64,000 nt of DNA, taken from assembly GCA_942492555.1 (NCBI GenBank), contig CALOEX010000014.1:124001-188000 (forward strand), written 5' to 3'. The translations under genes and the position numbers were made by a program. Positions 25,042 through 33,265 of this stretch are shown one piece after another; positions within the stretch are counted from its first letter, which is position 1, and every line of letters starts with the position of its first letter. The notes beneath the pieces are model-generated. The model ran no database searches, was not told the DNA's origin, and was given only the letters and a program-made list of their open reading frames with translations. This DNA is from JBCCVH01 sp942492555 (lineage in GTDB: Bacteria > Bacteroidota > Bacteroidia > Cytophagales > Amoebophilaceae).

Positions 25042-25653
25042 CTATTTTTTGTTGTCAAGAGGTGTTACTTCCATTTTTAGCCATAGATAGTCGTGAGAGT
25101 TTTCACCACCTCCAATAAATATATCAAAGCCTTCTTGCTTGTTGTGGCAACCTTTTTGTTGCAGTTTCTTTTCTACTCCATTTTTGGTTAAATAGCGTCC
25201 TTTGATAGCATAGTGACATTGGTAAAGACCACATGTTTCAACGCCTTTGAGTCCTTTCTCGCTTTTACACATGGGGCATGTAGCTTCACTAATGATTTCT
25301 GCTACGTAGAAGATACCAAATTTTTGTGGTACCCATACTCTTTTGTTATAGGCTTTGCATGGTTGGTTGATGCATATGCCTTCTAAGTTTAAGCCTTTAT
25401 GAATGGTGCGCCATACAGGGGCATTTTTATTAAAAGTAGCTTCTTTTTTCTTTTCAAAATTGGTAAAGCCAAAAGGCACTGTGTCTTTCGCTAAAATTTT
25501 TGGCGTATTTTTTTGCTCTTCTTCGGACTCGGCATCTGAAAAGTCTGCTGGAGCATCTTCTTCTTTTTTAGGAGCTGCTGCGTGGAGGAGAGGTGTCATA
25601 AGTATGGCAATTCCTAATAGGTATAGCATTATAAGGTGTTGTTTTTTCATCAT
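25042..25653 (-). CDS. Secreted Cys-rich protein 2 (operon partner of NLR-like gene 2)
   Basis: 203 residues. Signal peptide, acidic linker and GLNLEGICINQPC are as in the copy at 19024. The second half has diverged: the middle Cys pair is CPMCKSEKG rather than CPLDKC, and the region after it reads VETCGLYQCHYAIKGRYL. The C-terminus stops at TPLDNKK, eight residues earlier than copy 1. The uneven divergence, conserved start and variable end, mirrors that of the NLR-like partner. Its upstream sequence matches that of copy 1, so both units probably use the same promoter type. Confidence 0.8.
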   Translation of the reverse strand: MMKKQHLIMLYLLGIAILMTPLLHAAAPKKEEDAPADFSDAESEEEQKNTPKILAKDTVPFGFTNFEKKKEATFNKNAPVWRTIHKGLNLEGICINQPCKAYNKRVWVPQKFGIFYVAEIISEATCPMCKSEKGLKGVETCGLYQCHYAIKGRYLTKNGVEKKLQQKGCHNKQEGFDIFIGGGENSHDYLWLKMEVTPLDNKK

Positions 25654-25848
25654 ATAAATTAAGGGTTAAAATTTTGTGTTTGTCATGTATTACAAAGTAC
25701 ATTATATGCTATATTTTATAAAAAACAAAAAATAGAGAAAAATTTTTTAAAAACTGGCGATATGCTTTTTATGTTATAGGATACTACTTTATAAAAAAGT
25801 AATGAATAACGAATAATGCAAAGAGAAAAGAAACACAATACGTGTATA

Positions 25849-26048
25849 CATTTTTGTACTGATTTGTTGCTGTTTACTGCTCACTATTCATCATTCTTTT
25901 TTTATTTACTAAAGTACATTTTTGTAAACCTCTTTACATGATGGTATAGCGAAAAAGGCAACATTGTCTTTATTGGCCATTCTTCATTTTGCGTTATGCA
26001 CTTTTCATTTCTTTATACACTTTTGTACTGTTCTGTTACCATTTATTG
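25849..26048 (+). repeat. Intergenic repeat R, copy 4 (long)
   Basis: Right boundary of the duplication. The match to copy 3 stops in the ACCATTTATTG sequence at about 26048; after it the sequence is that of the arm B flank. Confidence 0.85.
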
Positions 26049-26065
26049 ATCATTTTTATTTTTCA

Positions 26066-26178
26066 CTATTCATTTTTCATTTCAAAGAGTTTATATGAAA
26101 AAAAATTTTCATATAATTGTATTTAAGCCTCCAATTTTCCTTTTTTATATACATTCCTATTGCTATGCTACTTTTTAA
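26066..26178 (+). repeat. Fragments of the 1.05-kb element flank, left of arm B
   Basis: Bases 26066-26113 match, inverted, the outer end of the relic at 8106-8155. Bases 26118-26178 match the 3' flank of arm B (from 27155) in direct orientation. Arm B is thus bracketed by pieces of its own flank. No gene is seen between 25654 and 26343. Confidence 0.65.
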
Positions 26179-26284
26179 CTCACATTAGAAAAAACTAAGA
26201 GAATAGAGAAAAACTAAAAGCAAATGAAGTGACGTTCCCAAATTACCCCTATATCACTTAGGTTTTCATATAACAGAAGTAATA

Positions 26285-27331
26285 TGAAAATAATTTTATA
26301 TCCAAAATTTTGCAAATTTAAAAATGTATGTTTATATACGAATATGAACAAATCATATATGATAGTGTTCACTATCCCAAGCTTCATAAGTATACTGTTC
26401 ACTACCTTAAGCTACTTCTTCATAGAAAGAAAAAACCTAAAACATCAAAAAGAAAACAACCCCACACCTTTCGTACCCCTTATTCCCATACATCCTACAC
26501 CAAAACCCACCAAACCTACAACCAGTGGCCCAGATGATGATGATGAACGAAGAGAAGGAGAAGAAAGCGCAAAAGGTCAAACACATCCTACCACTTCAGC
26601 CCCTGAGAGCAAACCAAAAAAAGTATGGCGCCTCAAATTTTCTCGCATCAACGTAAAAAAAGAACCCAAAGGCAAAAAAAAGCAAAGTGACACCCCTACA
26701 GAACATACACTAAACCAAAAGAAACTATTTCGCATTTTCATCATCGTTTACTACATCGCAAAACACCTCAAAAACAAACAAAGAACAAAAAATACCAAAA
26801 AAAGAAAATGCACAAGCACCACAAACTACACAGGCATCCGCAACTCATATCGCTATGAAATAGACCAGAGCCAAATCAATATAACCCCCTATAGCATTCT
26901 GTGGCACGTCACCATTAATCATAAACAAGTAGCAACCTATATCCAAAAAATGAGAGGATCACCTACATGCTTTAAAGAAGTAGCAAGCCATAGCACCTTT
27001 CCGCCCTGGCTTCTGCAAAATACAACGTTTATAACACTGATGCATGGCATCTTAAAACCACAAGATTTTACAACCAGATAGACATAGTCTAGAGGGAGAA
27101 GCTTTGCACTGCAATGTGCTAACACCTGTTTTTTTACCTAAAAAAGCCAACATTAATTGTATTTAGACCTCCAAATTTCCTTTTTTATATACATTGCTAT
27201 TGCTACGCTATGTCCAGGCTCTAGTACATAGCTTTGCTACTATGCTAGAGCCTGAACACCTATGCTACTTTTTAATGGATATATGATCATAATAAACGAA
27301 AACAGATGCATACACATTTGTACTGATCTGT
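26285..27331 (+). repeat. 1.05-kb inverted repeat, arm B
   Basis: Inverted copy of 6881-7932, with only scattered differences over about 1,047 bp. It holds the gene 26344-27081 and the conserved hairpin at 27216-27253. Confidence 0.9.
26344..27081 (+). CDS. Lys-rich membrane-anchored protein of unknown function, copy B
   Basis: A 245-residue near-copy of the 7131-7868 protein in the opposite orientation. Differences are mainly substitutions in the linker (DDDDERREGEESAKG against DDDDERKEGEERAEG) and near the C-terminus (CFKEVASHS against CFKEIQSHS). The start MNKSYMIV shared with copy A is chosen; an in-frame ATG at 26284 would add 20 residues that copy A lacks. Hydrophobic residues 5-27 suggest a membrane anchor or signal. 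No known domain is recognised. Confidence 0.7.
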   Translation: MNKSYMIVFTIPSFISILFTTLSYFFIERKNLKHQKENNPTPFVPLIPIHPTPKPTKPTTSGPDDDDERREGEESAKGQTHPTTSAPESKPKKVWRLKFSRINVKKEPKGKKKQSDTPTEHTLNQKKLFRIFIIVYYIAKHLKNKQRTKNTKKRKCTSTTNYTGIRNSYRYEIDQSQINITPYSILWHVTINHKQVATYIQKMRGSPTCFKEVASHSTFPPWLLQNTTFITLMHGILKPQDFTTR

Positions 27332-27450
27332 TACCTTTTATTGCTCACTATTCATCATTTGTTTTTCATTTACTAATGTACATTTTTGCAAACCGCTTTA
27401 CATGATTGTATAGTAAAAAATGCAACATTGTCTTTATTGTTCACTCTCTG
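27306..27450 (+). repeat. Intergenic repeat R, copy 5
   Basis: Begins with TGCATACACATTTGTACTGA and carries the TTTACTAATGTACATTTTTG core and GCAACATTGTCTTTATTG. It lies 3' of adk (minus strand), overlapping the outer edge of arm B. Confidence 0.8.
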
Positions 27451-27465
27451 GTGCTTGTATGCTTT

Positions 27466-28050
27466 TTAAATGGATTGGCAGATTTGTTCAATAGCTGTGC
27501 GAATGCGTTGTCTTACTTTTTCCGGAGTTCCTGTTCCTTGAATGTTTACAATAATATCCTGATAATAATGGATGATAGGTTGACTGTATTCTTTGTACAA
27601 AGACAAACGATGTGCGATTTTCTGTTCATGATCATCATCACGCCCTTCCATGTCACGACGTATTGCCAAGCGGTTTTGGATCGTTTGCTGATCTACTTCT
27701 AATAAGATAAAGAGATGTAAGTATGTTTGCAATGCTTTCAGTTGACTGTGTAAGGCAATTGCTTGCTCTTGGCTTCGTGGGTAACCATCGAAAAGAAAAC
27801 ATTGTGTTGGATTTTGGGCGTGTGCTTCTTGTAAGGTTTTGCTAACAGTTTCAATGACAATTTGTTCAGGTACTAAATTACCTTGTGACATGTATTGAGA
27901 GAGAATTTTTCCCAATGTGGATTTTCGTTTGATCTCTTCACGAAAAATATTGCCTGGGGCTATGTGTTTTAGCGGGTACTGTTGCAATAAATAGTTACTC
28001 TGTAGACCTTTGCCTGCTCCGGGAGCACCAAAAAGCACGATATTGATCAT
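27466..28050 (-). CDS. adk: Adenylate kinase, divergent short form
   Basis: Adenylate kinase converts ATP and AMP into two ADP. The start at 28050 places the P-loop GAPGAGKG at residues 7-14 and gives 194 aa, the size of the form with a short LID. The AMP-site sequence FDGYPRSQEQA and the RRDMEGRDDD/KIAHRLSLY motifs are present. Several usually fixed residues differ: the Thr after GKG is Leu (GKGLQ), and the usual STGD of the AMP site reads APGN. It may still be active but is unusually diverged. A host-dependent bacterium that imports nucleotides could relax this gene. Confidence 0.85.
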   Translation of the reverse strand: MINIVLFGAPGAGKGLQSNYLLQQYPLKHIAPGNIFREEIKRKSTLGKILSQYMSQGNLVPEQIVIETVSKTLQEAHAQNPTQCFLFDGYPRSQEQAIALHSQLKALQTYLHLFILLEVDQQTIQNRLAIRRDMEGRDDDHEQKIAHRLSLYKEYSQPIIHYYQDIIVNIQGTGTPEKVRQRIRTAIEQICQSI

Positions 28051-28262
28051 GGGTATATATTGAAGGAAATAAGGGATAAATATACTCCATTGCTTGATTT
28101 TTTCTTGAATAAACGAGAAATTTTGCAGTAATATTGAGATTTTTATCAAACTGTGTCACGATTAAAAAAATGTAACCTTTCTTTAATCTTTAACCCTATA
28201 TTGCTTGATTTTTCTGGAAATTTTACTTATACTTCCATAAGGTATACATAACTTAAATATCT

Positions 28263-28276
28263 TAGTCATATGACTA
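28263..28276. promoter_or_regulatory. Perfect palindrome upstream of the GTPase gene
   Basis: TAGTCATATGACTA is a 14-bp perfect palindrome 72 bp before the GTPase start, in the 298-bp gap between divergent adk and the GTPase gene. It could be an operator for either gene. Confidence 0.35.
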
Positions 28277-28348
28277 TAAGCATCCTTCAAAGAAGTACAA
28301 AGCTCGGACGAAAAAGAAGATAACTAAAAATTTAAACCCCTTATTAAC

Positions 28349-29530
28349 ATGGACAATAAAAAACGATTCATCAGCTTGTTTATTTATCTATATATAGTTT
28401 GTTTGCAGATGCAACAAGCAACCCAACCTGTTGTTGTGGTAATGGGATCCCAAGGATCAGGTAAAAGTACTTTTGTAGCCTCCTTAATGAAAGATGTTGA
28501 ATTTTCTTATAACGTAGAAAAATTGGATTTCCAGGTGGTGAAAAAACCCTTAAATATGCCTGTTATATGTGCTAAGCGTAATGAACTTGGAACCCTAAAC
28601 TATCAAGAATACACTATTGATATTGAAAAAGAAAATCATCAGGTAAAATCCTTAGCTTTATGTGATACAAGAGGATGGGTGAACACCTATTTTCCTAATC
28701 ATGTATCTGAAAATTTGAAAACATCGTATGAATATGAACACATTTTATATACAAAAAATGTTCAAGGTATTGTTTTAGTTTTTGCTGACAATAATTTTGC
28801 TGCTAGAGGGTCAGATTTTTATGAATATTGAAAAAAATTTGTTTCTTTTTTCCCTGATTCCAAGACTATAACCGATAAACTTAGTAAATCGTTGATTATG
28901 GTAGTTACTGGCACAATGAACTCTGCTAAGTTTGGGCGTTCAGCCGGGCTTGCAGTGATCGTGAGAGGATTGCGGGCAGATCTTAAAAAAATTGATCAAA
29001 ACGATATTACAAATCCTGTTCATAAAATGAATGCAGTTGTGAATATTTTGATAAAGGAAAGTTACGATGAGGATGGTAGTGATGATGAGGTAATTAAATT
29101 TAATCTGAATAAAACGTTATTTTTTTACGATCCTATGCGTATGAAAAAAAAAAGGAAGCAGGAAAAGGTTAAAGCAAACATACCATTAAAAGACATGAAT
29201 TTAGAATACATAAAAAATGAAAAGGCCATACAAAGGGTCAAAAATGCAATCTATAACTTTAAAGGTATACCTACCTCTGCTTTTGTACAAAAAAATAAAA
29301 TTAAGCACCTTGAAAATATCCCTAAAACAATGACGCTTGATCCTTTGGAAAAAAGCTTACTTAAGGGAGTATATTTCCTTTCAAAACCCCAAAAAGCAGC
29401 CTTGCTTGGTTTGCTTTCTGTTGTAGGTTTTATCATTTTTTATTTTTTAAAAAATAAACTAAAATTTTATCCGTTTGTTCAAGTTGATAATCAAGCACCT
29501 ACTATAATAGAAAGTCAAAGTATAGTATGA
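28349..29530 (+). pseudogene. GTPase-like gene split by an in-frame TGA
   Basis: One frame runs from 28349 to 29530, interrupted only by a TGA at 28829-28831. The first part (160 aa) has an N-terminal hydrophobic segment, the P-loop GSQGSGKST at residues 33-41, and a switch II-like DTRGW. The second part continues in the same frame and has VVTGTMNSAKF, a basic stretch, the 16-residue piece shared with ArgRS, and a C-terminal membrane segment (LLSVVGFIIFYFL). The likely full product is a 393-residue membrane-associated GTPase of the AIG1/septin-like sort. RF2 is encoded nearby and reads TGA, so readthrough is not expected. A recent nonsense change (TGG to TGA) is the simplest reading. Confidence 0.7.
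29312..29359 (+). repeat. 48-bp exact copy of an argS segment
   Basis: Identical to 363-410 inside argS, in the same orientation and the same codon phase (ENIPKTMTLDPLEKSL). No similarity continues on either side. Confidence 0.95.
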
Positions 29531-29752
29531 GATAATCACGTACCTGTTGCTAGTGTGATGCTCAAATACTTCTTTAATTACTTTTTGACACGATTGATTG
29601 ATGAAAAGAATGCACGATTTGTTGTCTAATTCTGTAGCTTACACCAAATGTTAGAAATGTTTATTTTTTAAAAACATGTTTTTATATAAAAACTCTTTTA
29701 CCGATTCTTCTCAATATAAAAAACAATAGTATATTATTGGGTACTTTTCATT

Positions 29753-31705
29753 ATGGATACACAAACAACAAAAACATTAAACACGGCACAACAGCTAGCA
29801 GTTGTACATACAGAAGGTCCTTGTCTTATCATTGCAGGACCTGGTTCTGGAAAAACACACGTACTGGTACATCGTATTGCCCATATGATCCAAAACAATC
29901 ATGTAAAGCCTCACAGTCTTATGGTGCTTACCTTTACCCGCAAAGCCGCGAATGAAATGCAAAAACGCTTAGGTGATCTTTTACAAGGCCAATCATATGG
30001 TTATTGGATAGGTACGTTCCACAGTGTTTTTTGTCGTATTTTACGATATGAGGCAAATCTATTGGGATTTAGCAGCAACTTTAGTATATATGATGGTGAT
30101 GATAGCAAAAATCTTATTAAACGCATTATAAAAGAATATAATCTAAACGAAAAAATCTATAAACCTATAGCCATTTTATACCGTATTCGAGAAGCAAAAA
30201 AAGCCATGATTGACGCCACTAACTATGCAAAACATGGAGAATGGCAAGAGGAGGACAACGCGTATAGAATACCTGACTTTCATAAAGTTTACACAGCTTA
30301 CCAAATACGATGTAAAGAGGCAAATGCGATGGATTATGATGATCTATTACTTTATACTTATGATCTTTTTAAGACACATCCAGATGTTTTAGCAAAATAT
30401 CAAAAACGCTTTCAGTATATTTTGGTAGATGAGTATCAAGACACAGACAAAGTTCAAGATACTATTATAAAGGCATTGGCATATGAGCACAAAAATTTAT
30501 GTGTGATTGGAGATGATGCTCAAAGTATTTACTCTTTTCGTGGTGCGGATGTACATAATATACTTTCTTTTACCACTATCTTTCCAGATGCACGTGTTTT
30601 CAAACTCGAGCAGAACTATCGCTCTACACAACATATTGTCAACGTGGCCAACACACTTATCGAAAACAATACCCAACATAAAAAAAGACTTTACACACAT
30701 AATGAAATAGGTAACCCAGTACGTATTATTTCCCTTTTCAATGACTTGGAAGAAGCTAGTTTTGTTGCTACTAGCATTGCTAAAAAACATGACCAAGAAG
30801 CCATAAACTATAATGATTGTGCTATTTTATATCGCAATAATCACCAAAGTCGTGCTATTGAAGAAGCTCTTATGCAAAAAAACATTCCTTACCAAATCCT
30901 GGGTAGTATATCTTTCTACCAACGTCAAGAAATAAAAGATGTATTGGCGTATTTACAACTCATAGGTAACCCCAATAATGAAGAAGCACTCATACGGGCT
31001 ATTAACCAGCCTAAACGATCTATTGGAAATGTTACACTACAAAAGGCTCGTATCTATGCAGTAGAAAATAACATTACGTTTTGGCAGGCGCTACAGCAGG
31101 CATCACAATGGATCACAGGACAAGTCGCCCAGCGTATACAGGCATTTGTTACACTTATGATGGACCATCAACGTATGTTGGAAGATGCGAATGCTCACAA
31201 AATAGCGGATAGTATTGTAAAAAAATCAGGGCTTTGGCAACAGCTACAAACAGATATGAGTGCGGAGGGTCGTAGTCGCCACGATAATGTTATAGAGCTT
31301 TTGGATAGCATTCAAGTTTTTTGTGAAAGGGAGGAAATGTCTAGTTTGGTGGATTTTTTGGAGAATATTGCGTTGATGACTGAAGTAGATGAAGAGGAAC
31401 AGCACACTATTGCTCGTGTGAAGCTTATGACTATTCACAAGGCCAAGGGGTTAGAATTTAAATATGTATACATTGTGGGAATGGAAGAGTATATCTGCCC
31501 AGGCACGAATGCCATTAAAACAGGAATGGGACTAGAAGAAGATCGCAGGCTTTTTTTCGTTGCTATTACACGTGCTCAAAAAGAGCTTACCATTACCCAT
31601 GCAGAACATCGACATCTTTATGGCCATACTATTTCTTCGCACCCTAGTCGCTTTTTAAATGAGTTAGATCCTAAAAGTACCAAAGTATTTACACGTGTCA
31701 AATGA
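29753..31705 (+). CDS. uvrD: UvrD/PcrA-family superfamily 1 DNA helicase
   Basis: An ATP-dependent 3'-5' DNA helicase for repair and replication-fork clearing. Motifs appear in order: Q-motif NTAQQLAV, Walker A IIAGPGSGKT, motif Ia LTFTRKAA, Walker B ILVDEYQDTD, motif III GDDAQSIYSFRGA, motif IV QNYRST, motif V TIHKAKGLEF, and motif VI FVAITRAQ. At 650 aa it is shorter than typical UvrD/PcrA (over 700), because the C-terminal tail that contacts RNA polymerase in PcrA is missing. uvrA lies nearby on the opposite strand; uvrB and uvrC are not in the window. Confidence 0.93.
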   Translation: MDTQTTKTLNTAQQLAVVHTEGPCLIIAGPGSGKTHVLVHRIAHMIQNNHVKPHSLMVLTFTRKAANEMQKRLGDLLQGQSYGYWIGTFHSVFCRILRYEANLLGFSSNFSIYDGDDSKNLIKRIIKEYNLNEKIYKPIAILYRIREAKKAMIDATNYAKHGEWQEEDNAYRIPDFHKVYTAYQIRCKEANAMDYDDLLLYTYDLFKTHPDVLAKYQKRFQYILVDEYQDTDKVQDTIIKALAYEHKNLCVIGDDAQSIYSFRGADVHNILSFTTIFPDARVFKLEQNYRSTQHIVNVANTLIENNTQHKKRLYTHNEIGNPVRIISLFNDLEEASFVATSIAKKHDQEAINYNDCAILYRNNHQSRAIEEALMQKNIPYQILGSISFYQRQEIKDVLAYLQLIGNPNNEEALIRAINQPKRSIGNVTLQKARIYAVENNITFWQALQQASQWITGQVAQRIQAFVTLMMDHQRMLEDANAHKIADSIVKKSGLWQQLQTDMSAEGRSRHDNVIELLDSIQVFCEREEMSSLVDFLENIALMTEVDEEEQHTIARVKLMTIHKAKGLEFKYVYIVGMEEYICPGTNAIKTGMGLEEDRRLFFVAITRAQKELTITHAEHRHLYGHTISSHPSRFLNELDPKSTKVFTRVK

Positions 31706-31838
31706 AAGGATTAAAAGATGCTATCTAAAAAAACGATGCTTAGGTGGGTTTTCCTGCAAGAGGAAATTGCTTTGATGTTTACTTAGATGCATTTTTTTCT
31801 CGTTTGGCTTTTTTAGATGATTTTTGCATGTGCTGAAA

Positions 31839-32933
31839 TTATGTACCTATACTTGCTCCAATGAGATAGGCTTTGGTAATATCGTCGAGATTACCATTGA
31901 GGATATCCCAAACATTACTTGTTTCATAGCCTGTTCTATGGTCTTTGATCTTACGATATGGATCTAAGATGTAGCTTCTAATTTGCGACCCAAAATCAAT
32001 GTTTTTTTGTGTTTTGTTAAATGCTTCTTTTTGTTTGTTTTTCCGCTCGAGTTCTTCTTGGTAAAGACGTAATTTTAGCAGTGTAAGTGCTTTGTTTTTA
32101 TTTTGTAATTGTGATCTTTCTTGTTGGCATGCTACTGCAATATCGGTGGGAATATGTTTGACACGTACGGCTGTTTCTACTTTGTTTACGTTTTGCCCTC
32201 CTGCTCCACCTGCGCGAAATGTCGTCCATACTAAATCACTAGGGTTTATTTCTATGTTGATGTTATTTTCAATTGCAGGATAAATGCGCACAGCAGCAAA
32301 AGAAGTATGTCTTCTTTTATTGTCGTCAAAAGGAGAGAAGCGAATCAGTCTATGGATGCCGTTTTCTCCTTTGAGGAATCCGTAGACGTAGTTTCCTGTT
32401 ATTTGTATAGTAGCTGTTTTAATGCCTGCTTCTTCGGCGATTTGGTGGTTGATGATGGTGATTTGATGTCCTTTGTGCTTTGCCCATTGCATGTACATGC
32501 GTAGTAGCATGGATGCCCAATCTTGGCTATCGATGCCTCCTGCTCCTGGATTAATGTCGATGATAGCTCCTTCTTTGTCATGGGGGTCTTTCATCATACG
32601 TTGAAGTTCAAAGCGATGTAACGCTTTTTGGAGTTGCTGGAAGCTGTTTGTAACGGTGTCTTCAGTTGTTTCGCTGTTTTGGTAGAATTCGTAGGCAAGC
32701 GAAAGTTCTTCCCAATAATCTTGAAGTTGCGTAAGCTGTTGTAGCTCTTGTTTTTCTTTTTTAATAGCTTGTAAGATTTCTTGTGCTTGGTTGCTGTCTT
32801 GCCAAAAGTCTGGGGCAAGTATTTTTTTTTCTTGTTGTGCTATGTGTTGTAACCGATTTTGATATTGGAATTGTTGTAGCATTGTTGCTATCTTGGCCTG
32901 CTGTTCATCGATTATTTCTTGTGTTATGAGCAT
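31839..32933 (-). CDS. prfB: Peptide chain release factor 2
   Basis: RF2 ends translation at UGA and UAA. The 364-residue frame has the codon-recognition tripeptide SPF (in RFSPFDDNKRRH), the catalytic GGQ in GAGGQNVNKVE, and GGIDSQDWASMLLRMY. Many bacteria require a +1 frameshift at an early UGA to make RF2. Here the frame is continuous from the ATG with no early TGA, so that autoregulation is absent. Upstream is a 194-bp gap and then the initiator tRNA on the other strand. Confidence 0.95.
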   Translation of the reverse strand: MLITQEIIDEQQAKIATMLQQFQYQNRLQHIAQQEKKILAPDFWQDSNQAQEILQAIKKEKQELQQLTQLQDYWEELSLAYEFYQNSETTEDTVTNSFQQLQKALHRFELQRMMKDPHDKEGAIIDINPGAGGIDSQDWASMLLRMYMQWAKHKGHQITIINHQIAEEAGIKTATIQITGNYVYGFLKGENGIHRLIRFSPFDDNKRRHTSFAAVRIYPAIENNINIEINPSDLVWTTFRAGGAGGQNVNKVETAVRVKHIPTDIAVACQQERSQLQNKNKALTLLKLRLYQEELERKNKQKEAFNKTQKNIDFGSQIRSYILDPYRKIKDHRTGYETSNVWDILNGNLDDITKAYLIGASIGT

Positions 32934-33127
32934 GTATCGAAGATGTTAAAATTTTGGTTTTTTTATACTAAAAGTGGTATGACAAGGTGTTTTTGGACAG
33001 TGTTATACACAAAAGTAGCTTTTTTAGTGGAAAGAATATCTTACAGTGAATGAATAGGTAGTCTTTGTTGTTTTTCTCGTTAAAAAAATTTAATATAGCA
33101 GGCTGTTATGTATGTACAGTGTATGAT

Positions 33128-33199
33128 CGCGGGGTAGAGCAGAGGAAGCTCGTCGGGCTCATAACCCGAAGGTCGCAGGTTCGATTCCTGCCCCCGCCA
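33128..33199 (+). tRNA. Initiator tRNA-Met (anticodon CAT)
   Basis: Acceptor CGCGGGG/CCCCGCC has a mismatch at the first position (C opposite C), and the anticodon stem TCGGG/CCCGA has the three G-C pairs typical of initiator tRNA. The loop is CTCATAA. T-arm GCAGG/CCTGC with TTCGATT. The CCA is not encoded. The mismatch is C-C rather than the more common C-A. Confidence 0.95.
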
Positions 33200-33265
33200 C
33201 AATGCGTTATTTTTAGGTTTGTGTATTTTTTAAAAAAGATTGTTTCTTTGCATGAATACTTGTTG

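Larger units (their letters stand above)
13938..26048. repeat. Tandem duplication of a two-gene unit, bounded by repeat R
   Basis: The conserved core of repeat R lies at 13998, 19921 and 25915, so two units of 5,923 and 5,994 bp sit head to tail between three repeats. Each unit carries a Cys-rich protein gene and an NLR-like gene. Outside the WD40 part the units are nearly identical, which fits recombination between flanking repeats. Confidence 0.9.

Noticed and set aside
28829..28831. TGA read as tryptophan (alternative code)
   Set aside because: RF2 is intact, and other genes here end normally at TGA or TAA with Trp as TGG. A code change is unlikely.
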